A stretch of DNA of 64,000 bases from Eumeta japonica (taxonomy: Eukaryota > Arthropoda > Insecta > Lepidoptera > Psychidae): contig BGZK01001352.1 in the NCBI GenBank assembly GCA_005406025.1, positions 62,001 through 126,000 of the forward strand, in the 5' to 3' direction. Positions 37,010-48,659 of the stretch are shown here, one piece after another. A program made the position numbers and the translations under genes. Every line of letters begins with the position of its first letter. The stretch's first letter is position 1. The notes below the pieces were generated by a model. It had not been told where the DNA came from. It searched no databases and saw only the letters and a program-made list of their open reading frames with translations.

Positions 37010-38639
37010 TTTTTTTTAACGAAACCTCTATTGATTATCCTTTTATATGAAGAATTGCACAATGTTCTCCTCGGTGCTTCGTTTAAAAACGTTCGTCCTC
37101 GAAGCCACTTCGAACGGCACTGCATCGGCTCGACCTCAGCGATGCGTCCGTGCGTGGAGAGCGACCGTGAGGAATGGCAAAAAACGGGGTTTTCGCATAG
37201 ACAATTAAATTAAAAAAAAGAGAACAAAATGGTGTAAAAGGTAATAGACTAAGATGTTCATTGAATATCGACGATTAAATAAAAAAAAAAATGCTTGGAC
37301 GGATCAAACATCTTTGTCGATCTATCAAATCTGTATTTATATGCCAAAAAAAAAATCTCTATTTATGGTGATCGAATAGCAAATGGTGTTAATTGTATTG
37401 ATATTTCAAAAGATTCGTTTTCTTTTATTCACTCACTGTGTACTATTAGCAGAACCGCCTTCAGCTGCGCCCGCGTGGACATATAAATTTCATATTTTAC
37501 GTCATGCTGTCTCGCTCGTGATCCGACTATCAATCCTGATTGCGATCTGTTCTGTGCTGATTCTCGTCTCGGCATTACTCAGGTTTATAAAATGCTCAAC
37601 AACTTATTCGCAAATTTCCACGCTACCTAGAAAAAAAAAGTATGACGTACATCGTTAAGCATATTAGTGTTGCAAAGTAAATTTCCAACTTACAATTTTT
37701 TTGTAAGGTATGAAAAGCATTGTATATTTATTATCAGGCATAACCTTACACCGAATTTTGTAAAAATTGGTTCAGTGATTTAATATGAAAAGAGGTGCAG
37801 ACAAACGACGGCGTCCCTTGTCATTTTATAAAATCCTGTTTTAGGTTTTTCTCGGCCCTCTACTGAGGTACCCCCGATTGAGGAGCTCCACCTCAAGTCC
37901 TCCACGCTGGCCGAGCTGGCTGTGGATTAAGGGTCGGCGGCGACGACCCTTGTAGCTGCGCCGTGACAATGTTTGAAACCGGAAATTTAACAATTCAACG
38001 TGTTCTTCGCTCGATTTGCTTGTTGTCAAAGACCAAGCCGGTTACTTATTTTTATTCGAAAGAAATGCGATGCGACAATTCGCGACCACCACGGCAACCG
38101 AATAAAATTATAAATATAAATAGTGAAAATAGCAATTAGGGCTAAATGTATATAAGAATGTTGTCATATGAGTTGAATTATGCATAAGTGACAATGATAT
38201 GAAGTTTATATGACACAGTTTAATTATATACTGTATTTGTAATACTTAACATATCACAGTAGTACCATGTATTATCAGACGTTAAGGCATTTACTTAATA
38301 TTCAATTTTAAGATTTTATCTAATTCTTAATCCGATGTCTATTAAACAGATTCTAGTATCTGAGAATATGAATTCAATCAATATGAATAAATAACCCATA
38401 GTAATATATAATATAATAAAAAAGGACATTATAAAAGAATATGCAAGAATTTCGTAAACATAATTATTTTCCTAAATTTTATTTAATTTCTGTTCCGGCT
38501 TGTTTCCACTAAGAACAAATCGGATGGATTATAGTTTCTAATTATAGATCAAGACATTTAGATTAGGAAAAAAATCTAATTATCATAAAAATTAAAGATT
38601 ATTTATATTTTTAGAAAATAAATCTTAAAAATAGGCATT
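37010..38639. other. Spacer between the MT-like gene and the THAP element
   Basis: GC-richer islands at 37060-37190 and 37845-38000. The second has a short + frame (EVPPIEELHLKSSTLAELAV) that looks like a fragment of a coding repeat but cannot be assigned. A 60-codon + frame at 37031-37213 is doubtful. Confidence 0.3.
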
Positions 38640-38789
38640 AAGTCACGTGACAGTAAACACCAATCAGAAAGTGTGACGTCACGGCTCTACAAACATCCTG
38701 CCTTTTTTCATAATTTCTCGTTTTATCCCTTTTTAACACGTAAATACAGTTATTCTTAGTCGTGTAGTGAAAGACAAACAGATATCATC

Positions 38790-38916
38790 ATGGAATCAGG
38801 ATTTATAAAAGCAAATAGCAATAACTTGCCCAGAGTTGACGCCGTTATGCTTGGTACATTTTCGCATCAAATAGAGACTTTTGCTCATCGGAATTCCGCA
38901 ATGTTAAAGCTTCAAT
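38790..38916 (+). pseudogene. First exon of a transposon-borne gene (MESGFIKANS type)
   Basis: Begins MESGFIKANSNNLPRVDAVM and ends at donor AAT|gtaagt in phase 1. From memory this N-terminus recurs in many lepidopteran repeat-encoded hypothetical proteins. Its function is unknown to me. A frame disruption is likely after LGTF, since reading goes on through less conserved residues. No later exons occur nearby. Confidence 0.45.
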
Positions 38917-39147
38917 GTAAGTATAATATATTTATTATAAGTTTAGATATAAATATTTATGTTTTATTACCGATTATTGATTTTGTACGTATTGTTATTT
39001 GAATACAACTGACATATTCTAAATAAGATAATAAACACTTTGACTTTGATGATTATAAAATAGATAACCTTAAATAGTATATTATTGTTTTAATGTATAT
39101 TTACATCACATTTACATTACCTACACTATGTTGAGCGGAATACTTAC

Positions 39148-39348
39148 ATCGAAATGATCTTCACAAAAGTACATTGTTGAGTTTGTTGAAAAACAATGAC
39201 TATCATTCCTCCTTGCAAGTGTTAGCCACTTTTCCGTATTTGTTGATTTCTTGGAACATATATAAATAATTTTTGGGCGTTTTATGCTTGTACTTTCACA
39301 CTGAGGCACTACACAGCACTTGTAATAGTTATAAGACAGCAAATCCAT
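39148..39348 (-). pseudogene. THAP zinc-finger domain exon
   Basis: The exon encodes CCVVPQC followed by a ~40-residue spacer with EKWLTLARRND and then MYFCEDHFD. This is the C2CH pattern (Cys-X4-Cys ... Cys-X2-His) with the conserved Trp of a THAP DNA-binding domain. It ends at donor GAT|gtaagt (39147-39146 on the minus strand). THAP domains occur in P-element-related transposases and host regulators. Here, within inverted repeats and without other exons, it is most likely a transposon remnant. An upstream in-frame ATG at 39369 would add seven residues. Confidence 0.65.
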
Positions 39349-39500
39349 TTTTATTTTAAAACACTTCAATCTTAGTAAACAAACAGTTTTGTTTGGCGAG
39401 CCGTGACGTCATCAAGACGCCATGACAGTCTTGAGCGTTTTGACGGAAAATTAAATTGATTTTTTAAATGCAAAATACTAATTGTAAATATTAGTTTTTC

Positions 39501-40270
39501 CTTAAAATATATTTTTTTTTGGATAAAATAAGTGTCTAGGTGTATAAATAACTAGTTTTTAAAATTTTGTCAACTAGCCTAATATGTAGACTGTAGAGAA
39601 TTGTATTTGTGAAATATATACAAATGGCCACTGCTGAGCGTTCATCAATAAGAGAGTGTTGGCCGTAGACCACGCGCTGAAATAATGTGTATGGATAATT
39701 TTATATACATTTGAAAGTTTAAAACCAACATTAAATAATCCTGAAACGTGTCGTGAACTTTTTGCGGCACGCTGGTATCTTTAAGATTTTCTTCGTAGTT
39801 GAAAGTAAATAGTATATCGGTATCCCAAATTTCGTATGACTTGGAAAAATTATCAGCACCAGGATATGTATGATGTAGATCGGCCTGCATACACACTGGG
39901 TTCGAACCTGCATCGCCAGCGTGTGTAGCATACAAATTTGCCAAACTTATATCCATCGACACCTTATTACATGAATCACCTCTATGTGTCCGTCCGTCCA
40001 GCAATACCATGGTCCCTCTGTATAGGAAGATCTAGCTCTCTATAGGCTATAGAAGTTTAGAGCTCGGGCTGTAGAAGTTTAAGTCGAAAATTTCCCACGA
40101 ACAATGCGACATATTTAATCGTTTTATACAATACCAATTACTAATCACTGCGCCGGTACGTTACCTGAATTACTTTTTTTTTTGGTCTAGCGCAGAAAAC
40201 GAGGTCTAACTAACCTCCTTCAATTGTATTTTTTCAACCTTGCGGCTACAGTTTTTATCGGCGTTCTCTC
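39501..40270. other. Spacer upstream of MT-2
   Basis: A B-box-like GGTTCGAACC on either strand at 39898-39908 suggests a degenerate tRNA-derived SINE without a clear A box. A 121-codon minus frame at 39645-40010 is not supported. Confidence 0.3.
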
Positions 40271-40274
40271 TGTG

Positions 40275-40282
40275 TATATAAG
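40275..40282 (+). promoter_or_regulatory. TATA box of MT-2
   Basis: TATATAAG 68 bp before the MT-2 start codon, giving a leader of about 40 nt. No ATG lies between it and the start. The same TATATAAG occurs before MT-3, so the two paralogs share core promoter wording. Confidence 0.65.
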
Positions 40283-40349
40283 CTTCGTGGGAAACATTCG
40301 GTTTGTATCACTTCGGCTTGTGACACGACAACGCGCAAACGCAGACAAG

Positions 40350-42070
40350 ATGCCCGCTCCCTGTGAACCGTGCAAAGGTGAGCTCCTAAATATTTAAAAC
40401 ACACCCTTTTCTTTTTACCAGTTCGTATCACGAACTAATCTAATTCTGATTCTCGTCATATTTCGATGTTCGCTTTTTGTGTGATTTTACTGGCTTCACC
40501 ATATTTTACTCATGGACCACTCGATAAAGGTTCAAGTTGCTCTGAGTCGCTTGAACTCTTATTGCTCAAATTGCTCTGAGTCGCAAACGAATGCAGAACG
40601 TGTATATCGAAAAGCGTTTCAGGAATAAAGTTCTTTGACACAGCTTGCGGTAAAAATTGATCGGTGAAAATCGTAACATAACAAAAAATCACCCCCTTCC
40701 ATGCTACTTTCTATGTTTCTTTCTCTTGATATTTACTGTTTAGTATTTTTTATACATCTGATTTTTAATAAATAAATATATTCTCCGTAATAATTAAATG
40801 AAACTCTTTGATTTTATTCCTTACTTTTCATTTAAATTTTTTTAACGCGGCTTTCACATTCTTCATTGTCAAATAAATCGAAATCACCCCATTTAACACT
40901 GTAAAGTTTTGTTGTGACGTAAACATGACACCGCACTAAAGGAGAAGCTTAAACTAATCTTTTTCATGTTTTGATTTCATTTTTCATTTTGAATATAACG
41001 TATTTGTGTATTTAACTTTCTACATGCTTATAGATTCGTGCAAGGACGGCTCAGGCTCCTGCCAGGCCAACTGCACCTGCGAGCAGAACTGCACCGATTG
41101 CTCCAAGAAAGGTGATTTTTGTGCGATAATCTATCTCTGTTTCATAATAGATAATGCAACTATTTACGTCGACTATAATTGACAAATTAAACATTTGCTG
41201 GAATTTTCATTAACGATCTTTGGCTACCGTAGGACCTTAATTCGTCCTTTTCGTTATCATCACAACAATGTGTACTGTATCCATGAGGTTCATTACTAAT
41301 TTTATAATAATACTCGAACTGCACTTTCTTCTGATTATCGTCGTTGTCATGTAAAATTAGATTAATGGAGCTTTCATAGTTTATGGATCATATAGCTTCC
41401 TAAACAGTAGTAATAGACAATTCACCACGCCGAGACTTCGAAGGGTTTGAATTGTTAATTCTTCTACAACTCAATATTTAATAATAAATAATATCTTTGT
41501 ACTGCACCATATAAAAGTGACAAACATTTCAAAGTATCTATGATTCGCGTTCGAATAATGGGATTTATAAATAATTTTTTTTTTGACACTTTTCTATTAA
41601 CCATTAATTGCAATTTCATTTTAATGTACTACGAGGAAAAAAATCATACTGTATTCATAAATATGCTTCACTCTGGTATCGTCTGTATTTAATGAATTAT
41701 TAAAAAAAAGTTAATCTAAAAGGGATGCCTTATTTAGGTTAATTTTTATCTAATAATTCGTTTTCGTCTAATAATATAATTTTTTTATCATATTGATTTA
41801 CATTCATAACAATAATTTTAAACATCATATGTTGTTCAATATAAAGATTTATCAAAAGAATAAATTGATAATTACCAAGAAACAGATAAAATATTTTTCC
41901 AATTTGTACATTAGTTAAATCAAATATTACAATTGTTTAGACTTGCGGGCTCACCTAGGTTAATTCCATGCACTGAACATGACATAGGCACTACACCGTG
42001 ATTGCTTTTTAATAAACAAATTAATATGAAAATTAAATAAACATTGTTAATTTCAGGAGGATGCTGTTGA
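40350..42070 (+). CDS. Metallothionein MT-2 (3 exons, 39 aa)
   Basis: Exons 40350-40377 (28 nt, donor gtgagc), 41034-41111 (78 nt, acceptor ttatag, donor gtgatt) and 42057-42070 (14 nt, acceptor tttcag). Both introns are phase 1. The protein reads MPAPCEPCK, DSCKDGSGSCQANCTCEQNC, TDCSKK, GGCC: 39 residues with 10 Cys, no aromatics and no His. Cys pairs are spaced C-X2-C or C-X-C as in metallothioneins, so a cytosolic Zn/Cu/Cd chelator is expected. The last coding exon holds only Gly-Gly-Cys-Cys-stop and was identified because the MT-3 paralog has the same one. The TATA box at 40275 and AATAAA at 42171 fit the model. Confidence 0.85.
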
Positions 42071-42170
42071 GTAAAATGAGCTTTTCGTTCCTCAAACGCG
42101 CGCCTGTATCCCCGGCTTACCGATTCTGGACTGTCGCTTCTTAGTTTACCCAAAATGTTCAACACATATA

Positions 42171-42176
42171 AATAAA
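42171..42176 (+). terminator. Polyadenylation signal of MT-2
   Basis: AATAAA 101 nt after the MT-2 stop codon. Confidence 0.65.
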
Positions 42177-42179
42177 TTT

Positions 42180-45100
42180 CGTGGTGCTTACGCTGTGTCT
42201 TCATTTATATCCTTTGTATATGCCCTGGCGTAATAAGCATGACGTTTTACATCTTACAGATAAAAGTATGTCTGTGTGTAAGTCGCTATTAGAAACACCT
42301 AAACCGTTAAGCTTCAAAACAGTTATACGGTCAGATATAACAACGTCCTTGTAGCCCTGACAAATAAGCCAAAAAAAAAAAATTGCGTACAAGGGTACTA
42401 AATCCCGAAGTTACGAAAGTGAATTGCTGGTCGTTGGTACCAATAGTACAAAACACAAAAATAAAAAAATTCGTAATGAGTGACGGGTGAATGGCGATGG
42501 AGAGTGCTTTCAAAGGTTTATACGGTTTTTGAATACATCCCCGTGACCACTAATACTAACAAAAGTTATACTACAAAGAAATTGAAGTAAATTGAATTTT
42601 CAACTACGAAAACGTATACGTTTTTTACCTACACCACTATTATTATTATGTAAGTTATAAGCTTAGCGAGTTCTTGTATTCCAAAAAATATCCTGTTCGT
42701 GCACGCTATCAGTGGATGCAAAACAACGTCATCAGTATATAAGATAGGAGAAGGACTGATTGTAAAATTATGGGAATGATGAAAGCCTCAGAGCCATGGC
42801 GGATGTATTTTATACATCAATCATCACTGAGTTGACCATCATTGAGCAATGTATGACGTTAACAATATGCAACGTTCCTACGGTTCGAATTTAGCCGTAG
42901 ATAACAAAGCAATATTTTTAAAGGCTACATAAATATTGAAGTCACACATTCTGTTTTCAGAGAGATTCTAATCCTTGGAGCTTAGCAGCTTAGACTTTTA
43001 ATAACTGGTTGGAAAGTATGAGGCGTCGATCGAACACTGAAACCCTTGATCTCATAGGATTCTGAAACTCCTGACACGGTATTTTTGCAAATACCTCATC
43101 GGTTGTGGGGTAAGAAGAGGATGTTGTAAAACTCACATAATATGCACCTCGGTCGGTCGCAATTGTGAGGCAACTTGTATCAACTTTCAAAAGGCAGGGG
43201 GTTTCAAGAGTATAACATAAAAGGTGGCCAAAATAAAGTGTATTTATATAGTATCTTAAACTATGGATTTGTAAGTAACTTATGCCACCGTGCCACCTGT
43301 CTGTTTCAGATTTCGTTACTTTTTTTTTTAAGATTCTATTCCACACGTATTCTAAATAAGACTGTTCTTAGTCAATAAATATACGGACCGTGCAGTTTGA
43401 CTTTTGCGCCAGCTAGTGGCAAACATGTGAATTAGTCGGGATAATTTATTTAATTTTAAAACGTGATTTACTTTTTAATAATCATTTACAAAACATATTG
43501 ATGTTCTTTTAATAATGTTAACGTCAAGAAACAATGGTTTTATCCGTGGATGTAATAATACATCACGTTGAAAACTTAGATTAAATGCGAAAGTCAACTT
43601 TTATAAATCAGAAAGTATGTTTGAAGCCGCATTGCCAGTAGCAAAACGTGAACAGCGGTTAGAGGCATTACAAAACTACGTGTAAGTGTAGTATTAATTT
43701 TAATTTTAAGAAATTTACTATAAAACTGACTAAAAATTTCACATTAAATTGCTAAGTATGTAAGTGCCTATTATAGCGTTAAATAATTTTTAAATATTTA
43801 TGATATTTGTCTTGTAATGAAAAGTTAACCTTTCAATTCTTGTCCTTTGATCTCAGAGAAAATCTAATAGACTAGGTACCAAATAAAAATACAAGGATTT
43901 GTAGTACCCATTTTGTTAATAACGAAAAATCGGGACATTTATATACAAATGTAAAAAAAATATATACAACGAATTAAAGCACAGATGTGATTACATTTTC
44001 CTCCAAGACCAGCTTTACAGTTACATACAGCGTTATTGACGTATCGATTTTTGTCAAGCTGAAAAACAATATTTTCATAATTATTCCTATCCATATACAT
44101 AAAACTATAATTTTTTAAATTGAATCACAATAGTATAAACATTTGACTCACTCGTTTGGAGAACAACTTTACTAGTTATGACAGTTTCTCGATTATTTGT
44201 CTTTTTAATTCCGCCATACACATGCTTTAATTTGAATAATTTTTTACCTTTTTCATTATTTTGGCCATGTAAAATATTGTTGACAACCGGTCGAAATTCA
44301 TATTTTATTATATTTTTCCATTTTTATTACTACATATCTATTGTTGTTTACAGATGAATGTTTTGATTCCACTACCTTCGCCAATAAAACACTAGAGGCG
44401 CTTACTTCGGCGATAGTGCTGCCTCTATACTTTACTCACGGTACCTATAGAATTTTCAAGTAATTTAATTGCAGCGCCACCTGTCAGATTCTATCATAAA
44501 TGTCGACCATCGTCTCGATAAAATAAAAATTATAGTACGTGAATATAATCAAACGACAGAAATGTTCAGAAGTTACACTATTACAGACAGACGCATCAAA
44601 AATCATATACGTTGTTATAAAATTACAATAATAGCCGAAATATACGGGTATAAGCCAACAACTGGATAGATGACTGATGTACTGAAAATGTTAAGATATG
44701 TGGTTAAAAATTACAATCCGACTATACAATATGAAGACAAAAGTGAATTCAAATTTAAAATTGGTTAAAAAGCAAAGAACCGTGAACCGTCAAAAATTCG
44801 TTAACATGTGTATTTTATACGGCAGGTGTTATGACACTCTGAGGTCACAGGTTTTTGGTTCTAATCAATCCCTGTTGTCTAAACAGATCTAGGTATGCTC
44901 ATCTAAAGAATAATTTCACTTCACTTTTGGATAAAATATTTATAGATATAATACTCGTAAAGTTAATAAAAAAAATGTCTGATTGATAGAATTTCATTTG
45001 TTTTTGGTGAAAGAAAAATTTAGCAAATTATATTTATGTACTATATATAACAGAATACAAATGAGAGATCTGAACATTAGATGGCGCTGGTGGCTAATGC

Positions 45101-46794
45101 TAAGGTATAAACCAATAATTTCGCCATGTTAACTTTTCTTTAAGAGCACTAAACAGAAGATTTTTAATCCATAATAAGTTTTTGAAATAATTGATGAAGG
45201 GCTTAAAATTTTTGAGTATAAAACGTAAACTAAAAAACCAAAATTTTTACGTTTAATATTTTCTTATACCGTACTCGTATATAAAAATATATATAATTTC
45301 AATAAATACTCGTATGTGTCAAGGAGAGCCATATTTAGTTTTTATATTCTACAGATCAAAAACCCATTTGAACAGTAAAACGTTATACTTAAGTCTTATA
45401 TATTAAAATATTCGGAAAAAAATATATTTAAAAAATTGGTAAAAGGGTTTACCCGCTAACTTTAAATGATCAGACATAAAATTTCAGAGTAATTTTAAAA
45501 ATATCATTTTTTTCAAATATTTTGTTAACGATATCTCACGAACAAATCAACCGATTTTAACCGAACTGGCGGCAATCGACATTGTTTTTTGATATCAAAA
45601 GTAGATTAGTTTTATGGAATTGATCGGTAAAACTGTTGAAAATTTATTCAAAAAAACATTTTTTCAAAATTTTATTTTCGAGATTTCTCAAAATCTGCCA
45701 GTTCGAATCGGTTCAAATTTATAGAAAATCTAAGGAAAGCACTTTGGAACGCTACTTGTTTGGTTCAAATCGGTCAAGCCGTTCAATAGCTATGAAAAGT
45801 TTACGTACATCTAGATACACACACCCCCACATACACAACAGACACACGCACATACACTCCCACAGGCACAGACAGAGAGATTTCTATGAAGACGGGGCAA
45901 ATATTAGTATCAAAATAAAATGCGTATACGAAGCTTTCAATGAAGGAAGAGATTTTTAGAACCGGTGTAGCAGTTCAGTTCAATAGTACAAATACGCGGG
46001 TGACATTGGGAATGAATGTTAGTATAAAAAAAACTTGTGTTTCATAGAACTATTACGTGGCACAATATTAAAGACCAGTAACTCAATTTTTTACCATAAG
46101 TTTATGGGAATATCTGTGCGACGGGCGCAAAACAGCCAAGCCATTCTTTGTGACCAAGACGTAAGGTTGGTAGAGTTAGGGTTTGCAGCATTTAGGGCTT
46201 GGCTGTTCAGAAGATCTGATAACTTATTAACAATGAAAGCGCTATAAACTTGTGAATCTTGACAACCGACCTCACATGAAATGTTTTCGGTGCGATTTCA
46301 AATCATTTTGTAAGATCTAGCTTTCATAACAAATGGAAGTACATATCCACAAGAAATGTTATGTACAGAAATGCACCCCACTTCATGGGGGTTGGTGGGG
46401 AAAAGTTACAGATTTCTTAATCTTTTTGATGTTTGGATGCCAATCCTAGCCTGCATACAAAATTTAAGATTTATAATTCTTTAGGAAGTATTCTAGAGAT
46501 ATTGATGAGTGAGTCAGTGGCAAAAAACGACGTATTTCAGATATCAACAAAGGCTAAAGTGAAACTTAGTGTCTTTCATAAGTCTCCAATATTATTATGA
46601 ACTCTCTAATATTATTCATGGCGACATTATGAGAGTGCATAGAAACGTGCGTATTCCGATGCAACGTTCTGTAAAAATTTCAAGTCAATCGAAGGACTAC
46701 TTTTCTAGATTTACGGCGACAAACATAAGGAAGTTTATTATATATACACACATATATGTATATAGTTAACATAAAGACATGTCGATTTGAATAA
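42180..46794. other. Gap between MT-2 and MT-3: AT-rich with repeats
   Basis: No gene. 45380-45960 is a dispersed repeat (next entry). GCGCCACCTGTCAGA (44473) and ATGGCGCTGGTGGC (45080) resemble the minisatellite core and may be MITE ends. Small frames at 42201-42513, 42990-43346, 44469-44892 and 46035-46247 have no domain or splice support. Confidence 0.35.
45380..45960. repeat. Dispersed repeat, inverted relative to 60.06-60.78 kb
   Basis: Contains TTGTTAACGATATCTCACGA followed by ACAAATCAACCGATTTTAACC, whose complement reappears at about 60470-60515. The end is CACACA-rich (45815-45870). A 107-codon + frame at 45636-45959 is a by-product of the repeat. Confidence 0.45.
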
Positions 46795-46800
46795 TTTATT
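46795..46800 (-). terminator. Polyadenylation signal of MT-3
   Basis: AATAAA on the minus strand 186 nt after the MT-3 stop codon. Confidence 0.6.
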
Positions 46801-46859
46801 TATAATATGTTAATATCATATAGACGCTAGAACAGAAAGAATATCAGTATAGCCGTCAC

Positions 46860-46965
46860 GAAGAAGGAGGCGGTGAAGGAAATGGGGAAACACGCCGAGA
46901 GGAAGCGCTCCGCCCGGCGCGCGGGGGGCGCGCGGCGGGGGCGGCGGGGGCGGCGCCCGCGCTGA
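46860..46965. other. Extremely GC-rich block in the MT-3 3' UTR
   Basis: About 100 bp dominated by GGCGGGGGCGG and GCGCGCGGGG words in a genome region that is otherwise AT-rich. It falls between the MT-3 stop (46986) and its polyadenylation signal, so it would be transcribed as C-rich/G-poor RNA on the minus strand. Open frames on both strands across it (for example 46816-47104 minus) are composition artefacts. Confidence 0.6.
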
Positions 46966-46985
46966 GGGTCCATGGCGAGGATTCT

Positions 46986-48550
46986 TCAGCAGCAACCGCC
47001 TGAAAGTGAGGATCGAGGTCGTCGAAACCATTAATAATACGACAAACATTAATAGTATTAAGTTTAAGGGTCTGTATAAAGTTTGCCGTACCCTGATGTT
47101 TCATACGTTGAAGTACACAGCAGAACTCGAGGTCATGCTTGCGTTAATGAGTGTTTTCCTAACGTTAGTCTGTCATTATAATAATTAGTGCGCATATAAT
47201 TGTAATCTATACTTCTACGCTCAAGAAACGATTTACTCGTTTTGATCTAGAGATTTCATCTATGTTTAGGAACTCCTAAATCTAAAACTTTAGATTTAGG
47301 ATTTAGGAGAATCGACATTTAGCTCCTGTACTCGCACGCATTAACAATGAACTTTGATATGTTTTTCTCGGTTTCATTCCCGCTGTCGGTTATAGTCACG
47401 ATGTCGATCCCCAGTGCCCGTGTTACGCGTCGCGACAAACCTTTTTGTTTTATTCTGATATTAATCTAATTATGCTAAGAAACGGTGTACAAGTTTTGTC
47501 ACATAATGAATAATATTTTTTATATCGCAAAACGATTTATTATTTGTGTTTCGTAACATTACATCAGATCGGAATGCTTAATCTGAACTGGAATCAAATC
47601 GGTCCCTAAGCATTATGGTAATTATCATATTCGGTTACTTTTGCGTTTTACGCATTTGGACAGACAAATAGTTCTACAACAATAATGGTCCTATTCCATG
47701 AACTATCCCAGTGCTATTTGTGACCTTTAAAAACTTTCCTTCTGAGAAATGTGAAAAAATCCGTAATTAAGTTAAAAAGTTTAATTAGGTTGTTCAACGG
47801 CAGTGGCAGAGCAACTGGTTGGTGCATATTTTCTGAACACTATGAAGATATGAAGATCTGAATGAATTTCTTAGATGACTGGATATGGTAAATGAACGAC
47901 GATCATTCGGTTAAATATGATTCATAGTTTGTGTTCTAGAACATACCTTGTTTAGTGGAGGAATTAGAACTGTTCTTGTCGCAGGAGCAGTTGTCTTTGC
48001 AGGAGCCGTCCTTGCAGCTATCTGTAGAGAAATTGTGGAAGGTGAGAAAAGTTTTCGATCATTATAACTCTGAACTCATCACCGACAAATCACAAACGCG
48101 TCAAGTTGATCAATGTTGATTGGTTGATATGTTGTTGAAAGATCGGTTAAATTGAAATAACGATAATTTCTATAGACAGATATAAAAATAGAACTGTAGT
48201 TGCCGCTGTGGTTACCCAATCATTATACGATAATAATTTTATGATTTTCAATTTTATATAAGGGTAAATTTCGTATACATAGGGACCTTATTGAAGAAAC
48301 ACAAAAACCCTTAAATATTTTTTTAACTGTATGCGGTCGACTAATATGTAAAAAGGGTACCAATTATTTCTAATATTTTTTTCTTACCTACACATAATTA
48401 AACATATATTTCCTACATGTACAATTTAAAGCTCTAACTCAACTAACTCGAGGATTACCAGATCCCACTCGATATCAATGCCTTAAGTTTGTCTCGGTAT
48501 AAGCAAAAAACATAGGACTCACCTTTGCACGAATCACAAGGGGCAGGCAT
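46986..48550 (-). CDS. Metallothionein MT-3 (3 exons, 38 aa)
   Basis: Minus-strand exons 48550-48523 (28 nt, donor gtgagt), 48021-47947 (75 nt, acceptor ctacag, donor gtatgt) and 46999-46986 (14 nt, acceptor ctttcag). All introns are phase 1. The product reads MPAPCDSCK, DSCKDGSCKDNCSCDK, NSSNSSTKQ, GGCC: 38 residues with 8 Cys. It is the closest relative of MT-2 but lacks two cysteines: the N-C-T-D-C-S of MT-2 is N-S-S-N-S-S here. The TATA box is at 48638-48645 and the polyadenylation signal at 46795. It is expected to be a cytosolic metal chelator of lower capacity than MT-2. Confidence 0.85.
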
Positions 48551-48637
48551 ATTGTCGACTATGAGTTACAAATATGTACGACGTACTCCTTGAACGCTAA
48601 CTGTCGGTTAACTGCGAACGGTATATTGTCATATCGC

Positions 48638-48645
48638 CTTATATA
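48638..48645 (-). promoter_or_regulatory. TATA box of MT-3
   Basis: TATATAAG on the minus strand 88 bp before the MT-3 start codon, identical in wording to the MT-2 box. Confidence 0.65.
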
Positions 48646-48659
48646 CTGGTGCTTTACCG

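Larger units (their letters stand above)
38640..39500. mobile_element. DNA transposon deletion derivative with THAP first exon
   Basis: Two short exons point toward each other between inverted sequences GTGACGTCACGGCTC (38673-38687) and its complement at 39398-39412 (14 of 15 match), each centred on the palindrome TGACGTCA. The + strand carries a first exon (38790-38916), and the - strand carries a THAP-domain first exon (39148-39348). Both end in gtaagt donors with no downstream exons left. This fits an element that carried one gene at each end and lost its middle. Outer limits and target duplication were not resolved. Confidence 0.55.

Noticed and set aside
37143..37167. ATG CGT CCG TGC GTG GAG AGC GAC C|gtgagg on +, an MT-like first exon in phase 1 (MRPCVESD)
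   Set aside because: It could serve as an alternative first exon for MT-2, but MT-2 already has a better first exon with a TATA box 3 kb downstream. A single Cys and no paralog match suggest chance.
44815..44890. GGTTCTAATC as a Pol III B box
   Set aside because: No A box at the right distance and no SINE body recognised.
46853..46965. + strand Arg-rich frame (AVTKKEAVKEMGKH... then RR repeats) considered as last exon of MT-2
   Set aside because: The acceptor is poor and the sequence is explained as the GC-rich 3' UTR of MT-3. The 42057-42070 exon fits MT-2 far better.
46816..47104. Two overlapping minus-strand frames rich in Pro/Ala/Arg
   Set aside because: They cross the MT-3 splice acceptor and the GC block, and arise from composition.
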